Positions 54,490 through 64,000 of a stretch of DNA of 64,000 bases are shown in pieces. The notes under the pieces are model-generated. The model was given only the letters and a program-made list of their open reading frames with translations. It was not told the origin of the DNA and made no database searches. Each line of letters begins with the position of its first letter. The stretch's first letter is position 1. The stretch is from Nemania diffusa (lineage: Eukaryota > Ascomycota > Sordariomycetes > Xylariales > Xylariaceae), in assembly GCA_038501195.1 (NCBI GenBank), contig JBBPUQ010000007.1, positions 3,387,501 through 3,451,500 on the forward strand. Reading direction: 5' to 3'. A program made the position numbers and the translations under genes.

Positions 54490-55060
54490 ATATATAAATA
54501 TTTATAATATATTATAATATTTAAATAAAATTACTATTATTAAATATTTACTAAAATAATTAAACATAATAAAAATATTAAAATATAAAACAAAATTTAA
54601 AAATTAATTTATATAAATTTTTAAAAAATTTAATAAAAATAAATTATTTAAAATTATTATTATTATTATTTATTTTTTATTATATTATTTAATTTTAATA
54701 TAATTTTTTTATTTATATAATTATAATAAAACTATATAAAAATTAAATAAAAACTTTATATATTATTTTATTTATTATTTAAATTTATTTATATTTATAA
54801 TATTAATTAATTTATAATTTATAAAAAATTATTAAAATATTTATTTATTAAAAATATTAACTCGATTTTAAATTTAAAAAATAAATATTAACAATAGTTT
54901 TATAATAATTATTTTAATTATTATAATATATATTATAACTTTTAATAATATTTATTAAAAATAGCACTTTTTTATATAAAAGCTTAATAGTTTTTTTAAT
55001 AAATATAATAATAATTAACATAAATTAATTATAAAATTATTAAAATATAATATATAGCTT
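54490..55060. other. AT-rich tail of the domain
   Basis: Continuing A+T-only sequence, grading into normal composition near 55060. No elements were recognised. Confidence 0.5.
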
Positions 55061-55434
55061 TAAATGTAGTTTTAAATCTTAGTAGCATTAAAGGCATTAA
55101 AGCAACCAAAAACCTCTTTATTTAAACTCAAAAAAAGATATACTGGATTAATGTTAAGTAGCAAAAAAACATACCATAACTAAAGTAAATATGCATAGTG
55201 CAATCAAAACCACTGTATTGAACTTAGTTTAAAAATAGTGGAAAATTTAAACGTTGCTTTCCTGTGACTTTTTCCTTTGTAAATACATAATAAAGAGCTT
55301 AATGTATTATAAATAAACTAGATACATACACAACATATCGAAATTAGCGACGTAAGTGACCGAGACTAGCACTGCCTTAAGATTAAAATTAAAGTTAATT
55401 CCGTAATAGTTCTTGAAGAGAAATATGGTGAAAC
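55061..55434. other. transition zone
   Basis: Composition recovers gradually. There is no open frame and no repeat partner that I can see. Confidence 0.35.
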
Positions 55435-55807
55435 AGTAAAACGGTGTGGGTGACATAGCCGTATAGGGATTAAATTGATTAGGTCATCGAGTCTTAGTTT
55501 TTATTTTTTTTATTTAAGATAGTTAGCCAAAGCTAGCACTTTTTACAGATAGCGACGCTTTTCAGCGGCCCTTTCGGAGGTCTGCTACTCTTTAATATAC
55601 ATTTGCGTTACCTAAATTACTGTTTTTTATCCTCAAATCTTTAGAAGCGATCGATATAACAGTGGTCAGTCCTCTAGAGTGCGTAGTATGCGTGTGTTAC
55701 ATGCTTCGTTTCAACGGTTAGGCGGGCCGTCTAATCACCTAAGTGATAATCGATTATTTCTCTTCTCAGACGTCGCAATAGAACAAAATTATCGCGAGCA
55801 GTAAACC
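55435..55807 (+). repeat. well-preserved copy of a >=370-bp dispersed repeat
   Basis: It begins AGTAAAACGGTGTGGG and aligns with 59656 to about 60045. Most differences are C-to-T or G-to-A in the other copy; for example GAAGCGATCGATATAAC here pairs with GAAATAATTTATATAAC. Its 3' part holds CAACGGTTAGGCGGGCCG, the pair ATCAC/GTGAT and the palindrome TAATCGATTA, which recall terminal repeats of fungal Tc1/mariner-pogo elements. Whether this is an LTR, a terminal portion of a DNA transposon, or a compound is open. Confidence 0.65.
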
Positions 55808-56402
55808 GATAAGGTTGAAGAATAATATTTGATCCTGACATATGAAATAGCGAACAAAACAACGCGCGCAGGATTCTCGATTTTCAATTTCCTTAAATAT
55901 ATATTCAGCTATAAACTTAAAATTAATAAATTTTATAAAAGAAATACTACGACCGAAATAGCTAGTTCATTTACTAGTAAGCCGCGGCTAGGTATTTATA
56001 TCGCTTCAATATATATTTAAAATTGCGTATTTTTTATACAGCAAAACTTGGTTATATTTCAATAATTGTCACAAGGGCTTAAGAGGAAAGCTCGGGAGTA
56101 CTACAAATGTCCTCACTTCCAAATGCTAATAATTGGTAATGGGGCTAAAGAGAGAATGCCTTAGAATTTAAATATAACCCCTCAGAAGTAGGTCGAAATA
56201 TAACCTTATGACTTAAATCTGTGTAAAGACAATTCAATTAGTATTATGAAATAGCTTTTAGGATGTGACTACATTTTCCTTACAAAGATTAAGTATATTA
56301 GTATAGGTATAGGAAATGACCAAGACGTTACTATCACTCCATCGCAGTTCATACGGTTAATGGACCTATGAATTCGGCGTTAAGCCAACTTATTTGCGTT
56401 AT
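55808..56402. other. spacer without a gene
   Basis: Mixed composition. A plus-strand frame at 55829-56020 begins within repeat-like AT-rich sequence and shows no motif. Nothing supportable was found. Confidence 0.3.
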
Positions 56403-56963
56403 TCAACTGATAGAACAATTTTTACTTACCATCTTTTGCCCCGGACATGCCGAAGTTACCGTTGCATATAATGGTTTCCCACTAGCTTGCTTAGCGCGTT
56501 GTAATTGGGCGGCAGAGCTCCCGTCAATAGAAGAGCAGAGAGGCGGGAAATGGGCGGTCGAGCATGCATAATAAGTTTCTGCCTCTGTATCCATGGTCTG
56601 GCAATTCTGACGATCGGCTATACTATCTTCGGTATAATAGCAGACGATAACTCTAACGTCTTTCCAGTTACGCTCGTTTATAAAATTACTGGATCGTCTC
56701 AATCTTTGAATCCTTCTTTTCCGAGATGAATATAACTTCGAAGGCAAGACGATGTTCTTGAAGACGTGCACCTTATAATGCACGGCGGCATTGCGGATGG
56801 CAGTAACAACAACTAGATCCTCATCTTCTGGGTGATTGGGTTCAATATGATATGTATGCTGGCATCCTGGGAGAGCTCTGCCGACGTACTCCCCGATGTT
56901 TACGGTCCCTACATCATTTTGTTCTGGAGAACAGCCAGGACCTCGAGACTGAATGGTACCCAT
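56403..56963 (-). CDS. hypothetical protein, 186 residues, possibly spliced at its 3' end
   Basis: An ATG-started frame of 186 codons in normal-GC sequence, the longest frame in the right arm. I do not recognise it. It has eight cysteines (11, 34, 108, 121, 134, 143, 173, 183), a basic SRKRRIQRLRR segment at 80-90 and no signal peptide or membrane span. TATATATTATG lies about 30 bp upstream of the ATG on the minus strand. Near the end, ATG is followed by a perfect GTAAGT donor at 56429-56424, with a CATAG acceptor about 64 nt on, so the last residues (VSKNCSIS) may be intronic. Its position between RIP-saturated blocks makes either a lineage-specific gene or a chance frame possible. Confidence 0.3.
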   Translation of the reverse strand: MGTIQSRGPGCSPEQNDVGTVNIGEYVGRALPGCQHTYHIEPNHPEDEDLVVVTAIRNAAVHYKVHVFKNIVLPSKLYSSRKRRIQRLRRSSNFINERNWKDVRVIVCYYTEDSIADRQNCQTMDTEAETYYACSTAHFPPLCSSIDGSSAAQLQRAKQASGKPLYATVTSACPGQKMVSKNCSIS

Positions 56964-57372
56964 ACAACGATTAGCTACTTGCTCCCATAATATATACTAG
57001 AAGGGGGGGTACCTGAATCTGCCCGGTGTAGGCTACATGTGCGGGACATAGCGGCGAAGGAGAGTTCATTATGAATGATAAGTTTGATGGCCCAGTAGTA
57101 TTGGTATACATGTATGAAGTGGTTGAATATTTGGCAATAGTCGTTACTTATATATAAGCTCGTTCGCGGGCATCACACCATGAAATCATCGAACATCAAC
57201 TTAATGATAGTGTGAGTCTTTCCGAGAGTGACATCAATGCGTCAAATAAATGGCCTCAGATGGAAATACGTCGGTGGGTGGCTATTTTCGGCTTGGCCCG
57301 GTTATAGGTTCAACCCCATAGGCCCGTTGATTAACAGCCACGATTTAGGCCTCAGACTGCCGTCTAATGATT

Positions 57373-57384
57373 GGTTGCGCAACC
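57373..57384. repeat. 12-bp perfect palindrome
   Basis: GGTTGCGCAACC, overlapping the start of a 9-nt tandem repeat. It could be a protein-binding site or chance. Confidence 0.5.
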
Positions 57385-57419
57385 GGCCTTATCGGCCTTA
57401 TCGACCTTATCGGCCTCAG
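57384..57419. repeat. 9-nt x 4 tandem repeat
   Basis: CGGCCTTAT twice, then CGACCTTAT and CGGCCTCAG. The frame across it (57228-57440) reads RPYRPYRPYRPQ, but I see no independent reason to call a gene. Confidence 0.75.
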
Positions 57420-59045
57420 CGGGGCACAGTTTACCTGTAGTCTAGACTAGTTTCTACCTAGATAGGTAGCTTCTGGTCTGGGCATCTACAGAGGCTAGCG
57501 TCAGTAGGTTTTCAAACATACGCAGTAGAAAGCATCACGCAATATGCCTTGTAGTCGTCAGATTACCACACGACAAAGCCCATAAAATCGAACACCATGC
57601 TGTAACTGATTAAATTCTTCACTTATAAGAGGAATAGAATGGCTAGGCTTGTTTCTTAAGAACTACCACGGTATTTAAAGCAGTTCGGATTTCTAACCAT
57701 TTACCGTTCTAACCCGACGCGCCTAGTGAGTCGGGAGAATTTGATATAACAGCGACATGGGTACTCTTGAGGTCCCTGTATTACAAACAACCAGTAAAAG
57801 TGAAAGGAAACTGCATGCCGACCGGCTAGGCTATAAGTTAATGTTACTAGCTAAGGTAACATCAAAAACAGATATCTTGCAAGGTACGGGTATTTCAATC
57901 CCCTAAATATATCAGAGGAGAAGGTCACAGAATGAATAAAAATCCTATAGCAGCTAGGAAGAAGGGTGTGGTACAGGGCTCAATGGAAAGATCGATTGAT
58001 TCTGACCTCTATATCTATAAGGGGGACCGACGATCCCTTACATATAGCTAAATCCATAGATATAACGAGCACCCTATAGGGTCTGGTTACTGTACCACCC
58101 GACAAAATGTCCACGATCTAACAGGATCCCTAGACTGCTTAAACGTTTCTCGGTTCGAGATATATAGTATTCAACAACCCTCATCTCAGGATACTCAGCT
58201 TCCCAATATTTCTAACCTGGGTAACCTTAAAATAGATAGGACGGGCTTGCTGTCAACATTTCAATACCACTTCTCAAAGTGCAAGCTGTCGATGATGGGA
58301 AGGCGAAATATATTATTTCAAGGTCAATGCTGCATCAGCATTTCGAAATCTCGCCCCCTGTAATGTTGTTAGATAGCAAAACATAACTTTGCCCGATTTG
58401 GGACGCCCAATTCTCCCCAGCATCACAAATACCCAATATTGTGAAGCTAGGTCTGACGTAGACTTTCCCTGCTATTAATACCAAATTTCATGAAAATCAG
58501 CTTTACAAAATTGGGAAACATGGATTATTACTCATGTTAGCTGGCAATTCCAAATTTGAGACCCGGTATTATCCCGTTAACGGCCGGGGCCTCTGCCAGC
58601 ACAATATACCGATTTTACGAAAACCATCAGGTCTAGGGCAGCCAGTTTCCCAATAAAATACCCTTTTTTTATAGATCGAACACAAGTATCGTCTCCGATA
58701 CCAACGCCTAGATAATATTGGCCGACATTGAGGCTAAAGCTCAAGGCCTTTCACCTAAAACTTCCAACTGCTATTTCAAATAGGATCGGCTGTGCAGTGC
58801 AGGAAACCTCGTCATAATCGACGACGTCGCTACGATACCTTTCCTGTTTAGTGTAAGGAGAGCGAAAAACATACAACTCTGGGGTACAACCTATAATGCC
58901 ATTCCCCAAACCAGAAATTGTAGTTTAAAATTAAATTGTCAGAACTGTGCTAATGGACCACCACAGACAACGCCTCGTTACTCCGATGCTATGTTAAGTA
59001 AGCCTAAAACCAGGGGTAAAAAGTTGTGCTTCAAATTTTAGCACT
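57420..59045. other. decayed sequence of normal composition, no gene called
   Basis: About 1.6 kb with frequent stops in all frames. It is not AT-saturated, so it has mostly escaped RIP. It may contain upstream parts of the pseudogene that follows, but I could not link any. Confidence 0.35.
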
Positions 59046-59647
59046 AACGTGAGTATCAACCATGACAACACTCAATCATCACTCTCCGACCGCGTAGAAT
59101 ACATTCTTCCAGCAAACGCCGAAGATTACTAAGCGAGAGTAGCTCAAGGAGTAAAATGGAGACTAGTAAGCCCAAAACTAGGTACTAGACGAAATCAAAT
59201 TAACCTGACTGATGAAAAGGCCTAACACTACCTCGTAGGCGACAACGAACCAGACATATGGCCATCGACTGGCGTGAAGACATTTGCCGATTTCTAAGCC
59301 GCCTGAGAGAATTAACCGATATTAATGCGATCCTTGACGAGCTTTCAGTTTCCAGCAGATGGCGCAGCCCAAACCCCCAGATTATCAAATTATCGATAGA
59401 GTTACATACGGTCAATCGGATGAATTATACTTGGAAATGCCCTGGCTGGTCAATGGTGGTCCATACCAAGCGCATCTGCGAGGGAGTAATAAAATCCACA
59501 ATTTCGAGGGGCACCTTAAACGAAACAAGGAAACTTTTCCACGAATTTGAGTGCTGTGGTGAACCATCGGGCCCCAGTGCTAATTTACAACCCAAAGATT
59601 TCCTCGTTAAAGAGTACATGTTTAACATCTATAGAGAGTTCCGCTAG
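59046..59647 (+). pseudogene. frameshifted coding remnant, family not identified
   Basis: Coding-like pieces sit in all three plus frames in sequential order. First comes SINHDNTQSSLSDRVEYILP with a stop after AEDY, then VKWRLVSPKLG and INLTDEKA with another stop. Next is DICRFLSRLRELTDINAILD and ELSVSS in a second frame, then PKPPDYQIIDRVTYGQSDEL and LYLEMPWLVNGGPYQAHLRG in a third, then HEFECCGEPSGPSANLQPKD and FLVKEYMFNIYREF back in the second. Each piece looks like a folded protein and each ends where the next begins, as expected for indels in a once-intact gene. GC is normal and stops are few. The remnant ends about 8 bp before the repeat at 59656, suggesting truncation by that insertion. 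I do not name the family. Confidence 0.55.
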
Positions 59648-59655
59648 GCTCGTAT

Positions 59656-60045
59656 AGTAAGACGGTGTGAGTAGCTTGACTATATAGGGGTTAAGTTGAT
59701 TAAGTTATTAAGACTTAGTTTTTTTTTTTTTTTATTTAAAATAGTTAACCTATATTAAGTAAGAAATAGTTAGCACGCTTTTTACGCGGCTTTTTTCGAA
59801 AGTTTGCTATATCCGAATATATATTTGTGTTATTTATTTACTATTTTTTTAAGCTTTAAATTTTTAGAAATAATTTATATAACTATAGTTAATTTTTTAA
59901 AGTATATAATATATATTATATATTTCGTTTTATTAGTATTTTTAGTAAAGCTTTATATTATATTAATTATTAGATTTTAAAACTAAAGCTTTAGTTAACA
60001 GAAAAAAAAAAACGAAAACAAAATATTATAAACAATAAAACTAAC
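59656..60045 (+). repeat. RIP-mutated copy of the dispersed repeat at 55435
   Basis: It starts AGTAAGACGGTGTGAG and aligns to 55435-55807, 4221 bp away in the same orientation, with pervasive C-to-T and G-to-A changes increasing to the right. The right end of homology is uncertain. Confidence 0.65.
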
Positions 60046-63000
60046 ACTATTTTTTTTATTATATTTAGTTTTTTAAAGCTTAAATTAACGAAATTTTTAA
60101 TAAAAGTAATAGTTTTAAAAACACATTTATAAAAATTAAAAAATATTTAATATTTTTACTTTAGTTATACTAAAAATTGAATGTTTTAGTTTAAGTTTTT
60201 AAAGCTACTTTTATTGCTACAAAAGTTGTAGCTAATATTAAACTACTATTAAATATAAAGCTTAGTACAAAAAGTAGTATTTTTGAAATTAAAACAAAAA
60301 AAAGTTAGTTATGTTTTAATATATTAAGCTAAAACACAGTTTTACTACATTAAACTATAAAAACTATGTTACAACTACAAATATACAAATTAAAAATAAA
60401 AATTATAATTAGTTAAATAAATAAGTAGCAGTAACAAACTATTAGTACAAAATAATAGCTTTAAAATATAAATATACTTTAAATTTAAAAAAATGTATTA
60501 ATAAACAAAAATACAAATTAATTACTAATAAACTAATATTAGTTATATTATTTAATAAAACAATAAAAAAATTAAATTAATTTATTAAAGTATAAAAAGT
60601 TTATTATTTTTTAGTAGTTTGTTAAATTGTAGTTATTAAACTGTTTAAAACTGCTATTATATTTAAATACTTTTATTATTTTTTAACTTTATAGTTTTAT
60701 ATACATTTAAATAATTATTTATTGTTTTAGTAATATTGTTATATTTGTTTAAATTAAGCATTTTTTTATTTGTTATTTTTTAAATTTATATTTTTACTAT
60801 ATTTATATTATTAAATTCAAATAAATCTATTAAAACATTTTGCTAATTTAGCTTTAATAGTAATATTAGCTTTAGTTTTGCTATTTAAAGCTTTAATACA
60901 AAAGCATTTAATAGTAGTACTATTGTTATAGCTGTTATAGCTTCAATTACTAAAAATGCAAAAAATGCTACTTATACGATTTTATTAAATTTGTTTGATT
61001 TAAAAATGTTTTTTTATTTATTGTTTAATAGAAATACTATTATTAACTAGTTAAAACAGTTTAAAATACTGTTTATAGTTTAAAAAATTTCTATTTAGTT
61101 TTTAGTTAAACAGTTATTTATTTATACACAGTTAAAACAATAAATAAAAATTATTTGTAAATATGTTAAAAATATTAATATTTAATTAAAAATTAAGCAA
61201 AAGTTCAAACTAATGTTTAGTTATAGTAATTTTAAACAGCAATACTTTTTGCTAACTTTATTAAAAAAATATAAATTAGAACTAAAAAAAAACATTGTTT
61301 AAAGTATAAAGTTATATTTTAAAAAATACCACATTTTTGTAAAAAAAATAAAAAAAACAAAAAAAACTTTTAATAACAAAATTTTTATTTATAAACTGTT
61401 TAAAAATATTAAAAAGTTTATATTAAAATATATTATAACTAGTTTTTAAACAAACTATAACTTTTTGTATGCTATAGTTTATAACTAATTATAATTTAAA
61501 CTAACAAAATAAACTGTTATAATATTTAAACTAAATTATTATAACACTAAAACTAAAAATATAAAAACTATATAACATATATATAATAAAAACTTATATA
61601 ATTAATAGCTTTTTTAGCAAAACTATTATACTTTAGTATTTTTTGCAGTTTAAACGCTATTTTAAACTACTTAGTTTTAGTAATAAGTTATAATAAACAG
61701 TAAACTTATAATTTTATAGTAAAAAAAACCTGCTATTATATTTAAAAACTAGTTTAATAATAAAGTTAACTTTGTTATAAAGTAATTAAAAAAAATAAAA
61801 ATTGCAATTTAAAAAATAAAACTAACAAAAAAAAAAAAAGCTAAAATTAAAAATAAACTAGCTTTTTTTTAATTTATTGTTTTTTAAAATTAAAATAACT
61901 AAGTATTTTTTTTAAATGTTTTTATTATATAATTATACAAATAGTTTTTTTATTATTTATATTAACTAAGTTCTTTATTATAACAGTTAAATTTTTAATT
62001 ATAAAAAGTTTTATTTGCTAATTTAACTTTAAATGTTTTTATTATAACTAGTTTTAGTTTAAAAAACAACAAAAAACAATCAAGCTAAAAAAAATACAAA
62101 ATAAACTAAAGTTTAAACAATATTAATTGCTATATTTATAATAAATTAAAATATTATTTTAAAAACTACAAATAAATATAAATAGTAAATAAAAAAAATA
62201 TTTTTTATTACAATTAAAAGTAATATTTAAAAAACAAAGCTTTTTTAATTTTATAAAAAATTTTAATGTTTTTTTTAAATATAATATAAAAAGCTAAAAA
62301 AAACAGCAAAAGTATTATTAAAAAAGTTTTTAAATAAATATATATTTTTTGTTTTAATAAAAATATTTATTTAATTTAAAAAATATATTATTAATTTATA
62401 TTTAAAAAAATTATTAAATTTAATAAAAAGTTTAAATAAAAATATTACAACTATTAAATTAAAAAAACTAATTAAATTTTGTTAATAGTTATAACTTTAT
62501 ATAATTTTTAAATAATTAATGTTATAAATATAAAACTTAGTTTATTAAAAGCAAAAAAAGTTAATATAACAAATATTGTTATATATATAGCTAAAAAAAA
62601 CTTTATAACAATTAAACATTTTATAAATAAAAGTTTATTAAACAAATATTTTTAAACTATATATTATAATAAAAATAGTATTAAAAAATATATCAGATAT
62701 ATTTTTAATAAAAACTTTTTAAATATTAGCATTTTATAAGCTAATATAGTTATTACTAAATATATAAAACTATTTAAATAAAAAAAAAGTAATAATAATA
62801 ATACTATTAGTATTAATTAAAACATTTTATTAACTTAAAGCAATAGTACTATTAATTAAGTTTAAAACTTTATTAAAATAAATATAAAACTTAGTTAAAA
62901 AAACTTTAAAATATTTAATATAATATTTGTTTTTTTTACTAAAAATATATAAAAATTAATTAAGCATGTTTAATTTAAAAAAATTAAAAATATATTTAAC

Positions 63001-64000
63001 AAAAAAGTAAATTTTATAATTAAAAATATAATTATAAAAACTTTTAAATTTATTAAAATTTTATTATAAAAAATTAAATAACTATATTAAAATTTAAAAA
63101 GTTTAAAAATTAAAATAATTAATATTTTATTAAATAAAGTTTTATATTTTGCTAATTTACAATTTAATAAAAAATTTTTTATAAATATAATAGTAATAAT
63201 TTTGTTTAATTTAAATTAACAAAACTTTTTTATATTTATATAAATAAATTATTAAAACTAAAAATTAAATATAGCTAAAATTGCTTTAAAAACTAAAGCA
63301 TTAAATTTTAATAGTAATATTAATAAATTTAATTATTTATATATTATAGTTGTAATAATAAAATTAAATCAATTATATATAAATTAAAAGTTTTTTTAAA
63401 AAGTACTAGTTATTATAGTTTGTTTAATGTTTATATTTTTAAAAACAGTCGAAAATTTTATTAAGTTTTATTTTAAACTTATAGTAGTTATAAACTATAA
63501 TAATATTAACAAACTTATTACTGCAATTATTAATATTAAAGTTTAATTAAATATTTTAATAAATAAATATATTATTAAATATTAATTGCTAATACAAAAA
63601 ACTAATTTAGTTTAAAAAAAATTTATTAAAAAGTTATTTTGTATTATTTATAAAAAAGTTGTTAAAACTTAAGTTTATTTAGTAAAAAAAAGTGTTAATT
63701 TAGCTTTATATATTATTAAATTAAAAAATACAATTTTTTTACTTTTATTAAATATAAACTTTATTATATATATATAAATGTTTTTATACTATAATAAAAA
63801 GTACTATATATATAATATATAATTTAGTAGTATTTATATTTTTATTTTTATTTTTTTATTAAAAAAAAACTTTTATATTAATATTGCTAATATTGTTAAT
63901 ATATTAAAAAATTAAATGTTATTTGTTTATTAAAAAGTTAAATAAATAGTAAAAAAAGCTTTTTATAAACTATAAGTTAATTTATTATTAGTTTTTATAA
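60046..64000. other. second AT-rich domain, running off the window
   Basis: A+T-dominated sequence with somewhat more residual G and C than the main domain, so mutated later or less often. It probably belongs to one or more mobile elements whose other ends lie outside the window. No LTR pair and no gene found. Confidence 0.6.

Larger units (their letters stand above)
11341..55060. other. extreme AT-rich, RIP-saturated heterochromatin-like domain
   Basis: About 43.7 kb in which many 60-base rows contain zero to three G or C. TpA is abundant, as expected when C becomes T on either strand. The domain is built from nested LTR retrotransposons (annotated separately) plus stretches too decayed to classify. 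No functional gene could survive this base composition: all frames are short or are low-complexity Ile/Asn/Lys/Phe/Tyr runs. Comparable blocks in ascomycetes are centromeres, subtelomeres or AT-isochores. Confidence 0.9.

Noticed and set aside
42132..54494. Clean target-site duplication for the family-4 element
   Set aside because: The flanks ATTAA and ATATA differ at two of five positions; in pure AT sequence this is not evidence.
11341..55060. Mitochondrial DNA inserted in the nucleus or an assembly artefact
   Set aside because: No mitochondrial genes or tRNAs are visible, and the ordered nested LTR structure with target duplications is that of nuclear retroelements.

Overview
The window looks like a chromosome segment of a filamentous ascomycete (Pezizomycotina). 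Four things point there. Two genes have 54-56 nt introns with GTAAG/GTGAGC donors, TACTGAC or GCTAAT branch sites and CAG acceptors. One gene is a Clr5-TPR fusion, an architecture known from filamentous fungi. A broken gene ends like a fungal HET-domain protein. Finally, tens of kilobases are almost pure A+T, as left by repeat-induced point mutation (RIP), and related repeat copies differ mainly by C-to-T and G-to-A changes.

Layout. (1) 1-9.2 kb is a gene-bearing arm: the 3' end of an unknown gene, a peroxiredoxin, a Clr5-TPR protein, a HET-like pseudogene, a small AT-rich pocket with a GC island carrying a 16-bp inverted repeat, and a C2H2-type zinc-finger gene with a 27-nt in-frame tandem repeat. 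(2) 9.2-11.3 kb is decayed, moderately AT-rich sequence without a gene I can support. (3) 11.3-55.06 kb is an AT-rich domain in which many rows hold only 0-3 G or C per 60 bases. (4) 55.06-59.65 kb is a lane of normal composition with one hypothetical ORF and one frameshifted pseudogene. (5) 59.66-64.0 kb is AT-rich again and starts with a mutated copy of a repeat that is also present, much better preserved, at 55.4 kb.

The AT-rich domain is not featureless. Aligning it by eye resolves five LTR pairs and two nests of LTR retrotransposons. Nest 1 is three deep: a minus-strand family-1 element (19176-40174) is split by a plus-strand family-2 element (22107-37274, flanked on both sides by ATAAT), which is itself split by a minus-strand family-3 element (25872-33007, flanked on both sides by TTTAA). 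Removing the insertions leaves a family-1 element of about 5.83 kb. A second family-1 copy (43937-49848, 5912 bp, flanks AAAAC/AAAAT) sits inside a family-4 element (42137-54489). The outermost, oldest family-1 copy is the most G+C-depleted and the younger copy keeps more G+C, so residual G+C acts as a relative clock. In all five pairs the 5' LTR (in element orientation) keeps more G+C than the 3' LTR.

No new enzymatic or defence system was found. The strongest results are the nested-element stratigraphy and the 5'/3' LTR asymmetry. A centromere or a large AT-isochore is the natural interpretation of the domain, but the sequence alone cannot decide between them. All positions and counts were made by hand; small errors of a base or two are possible.
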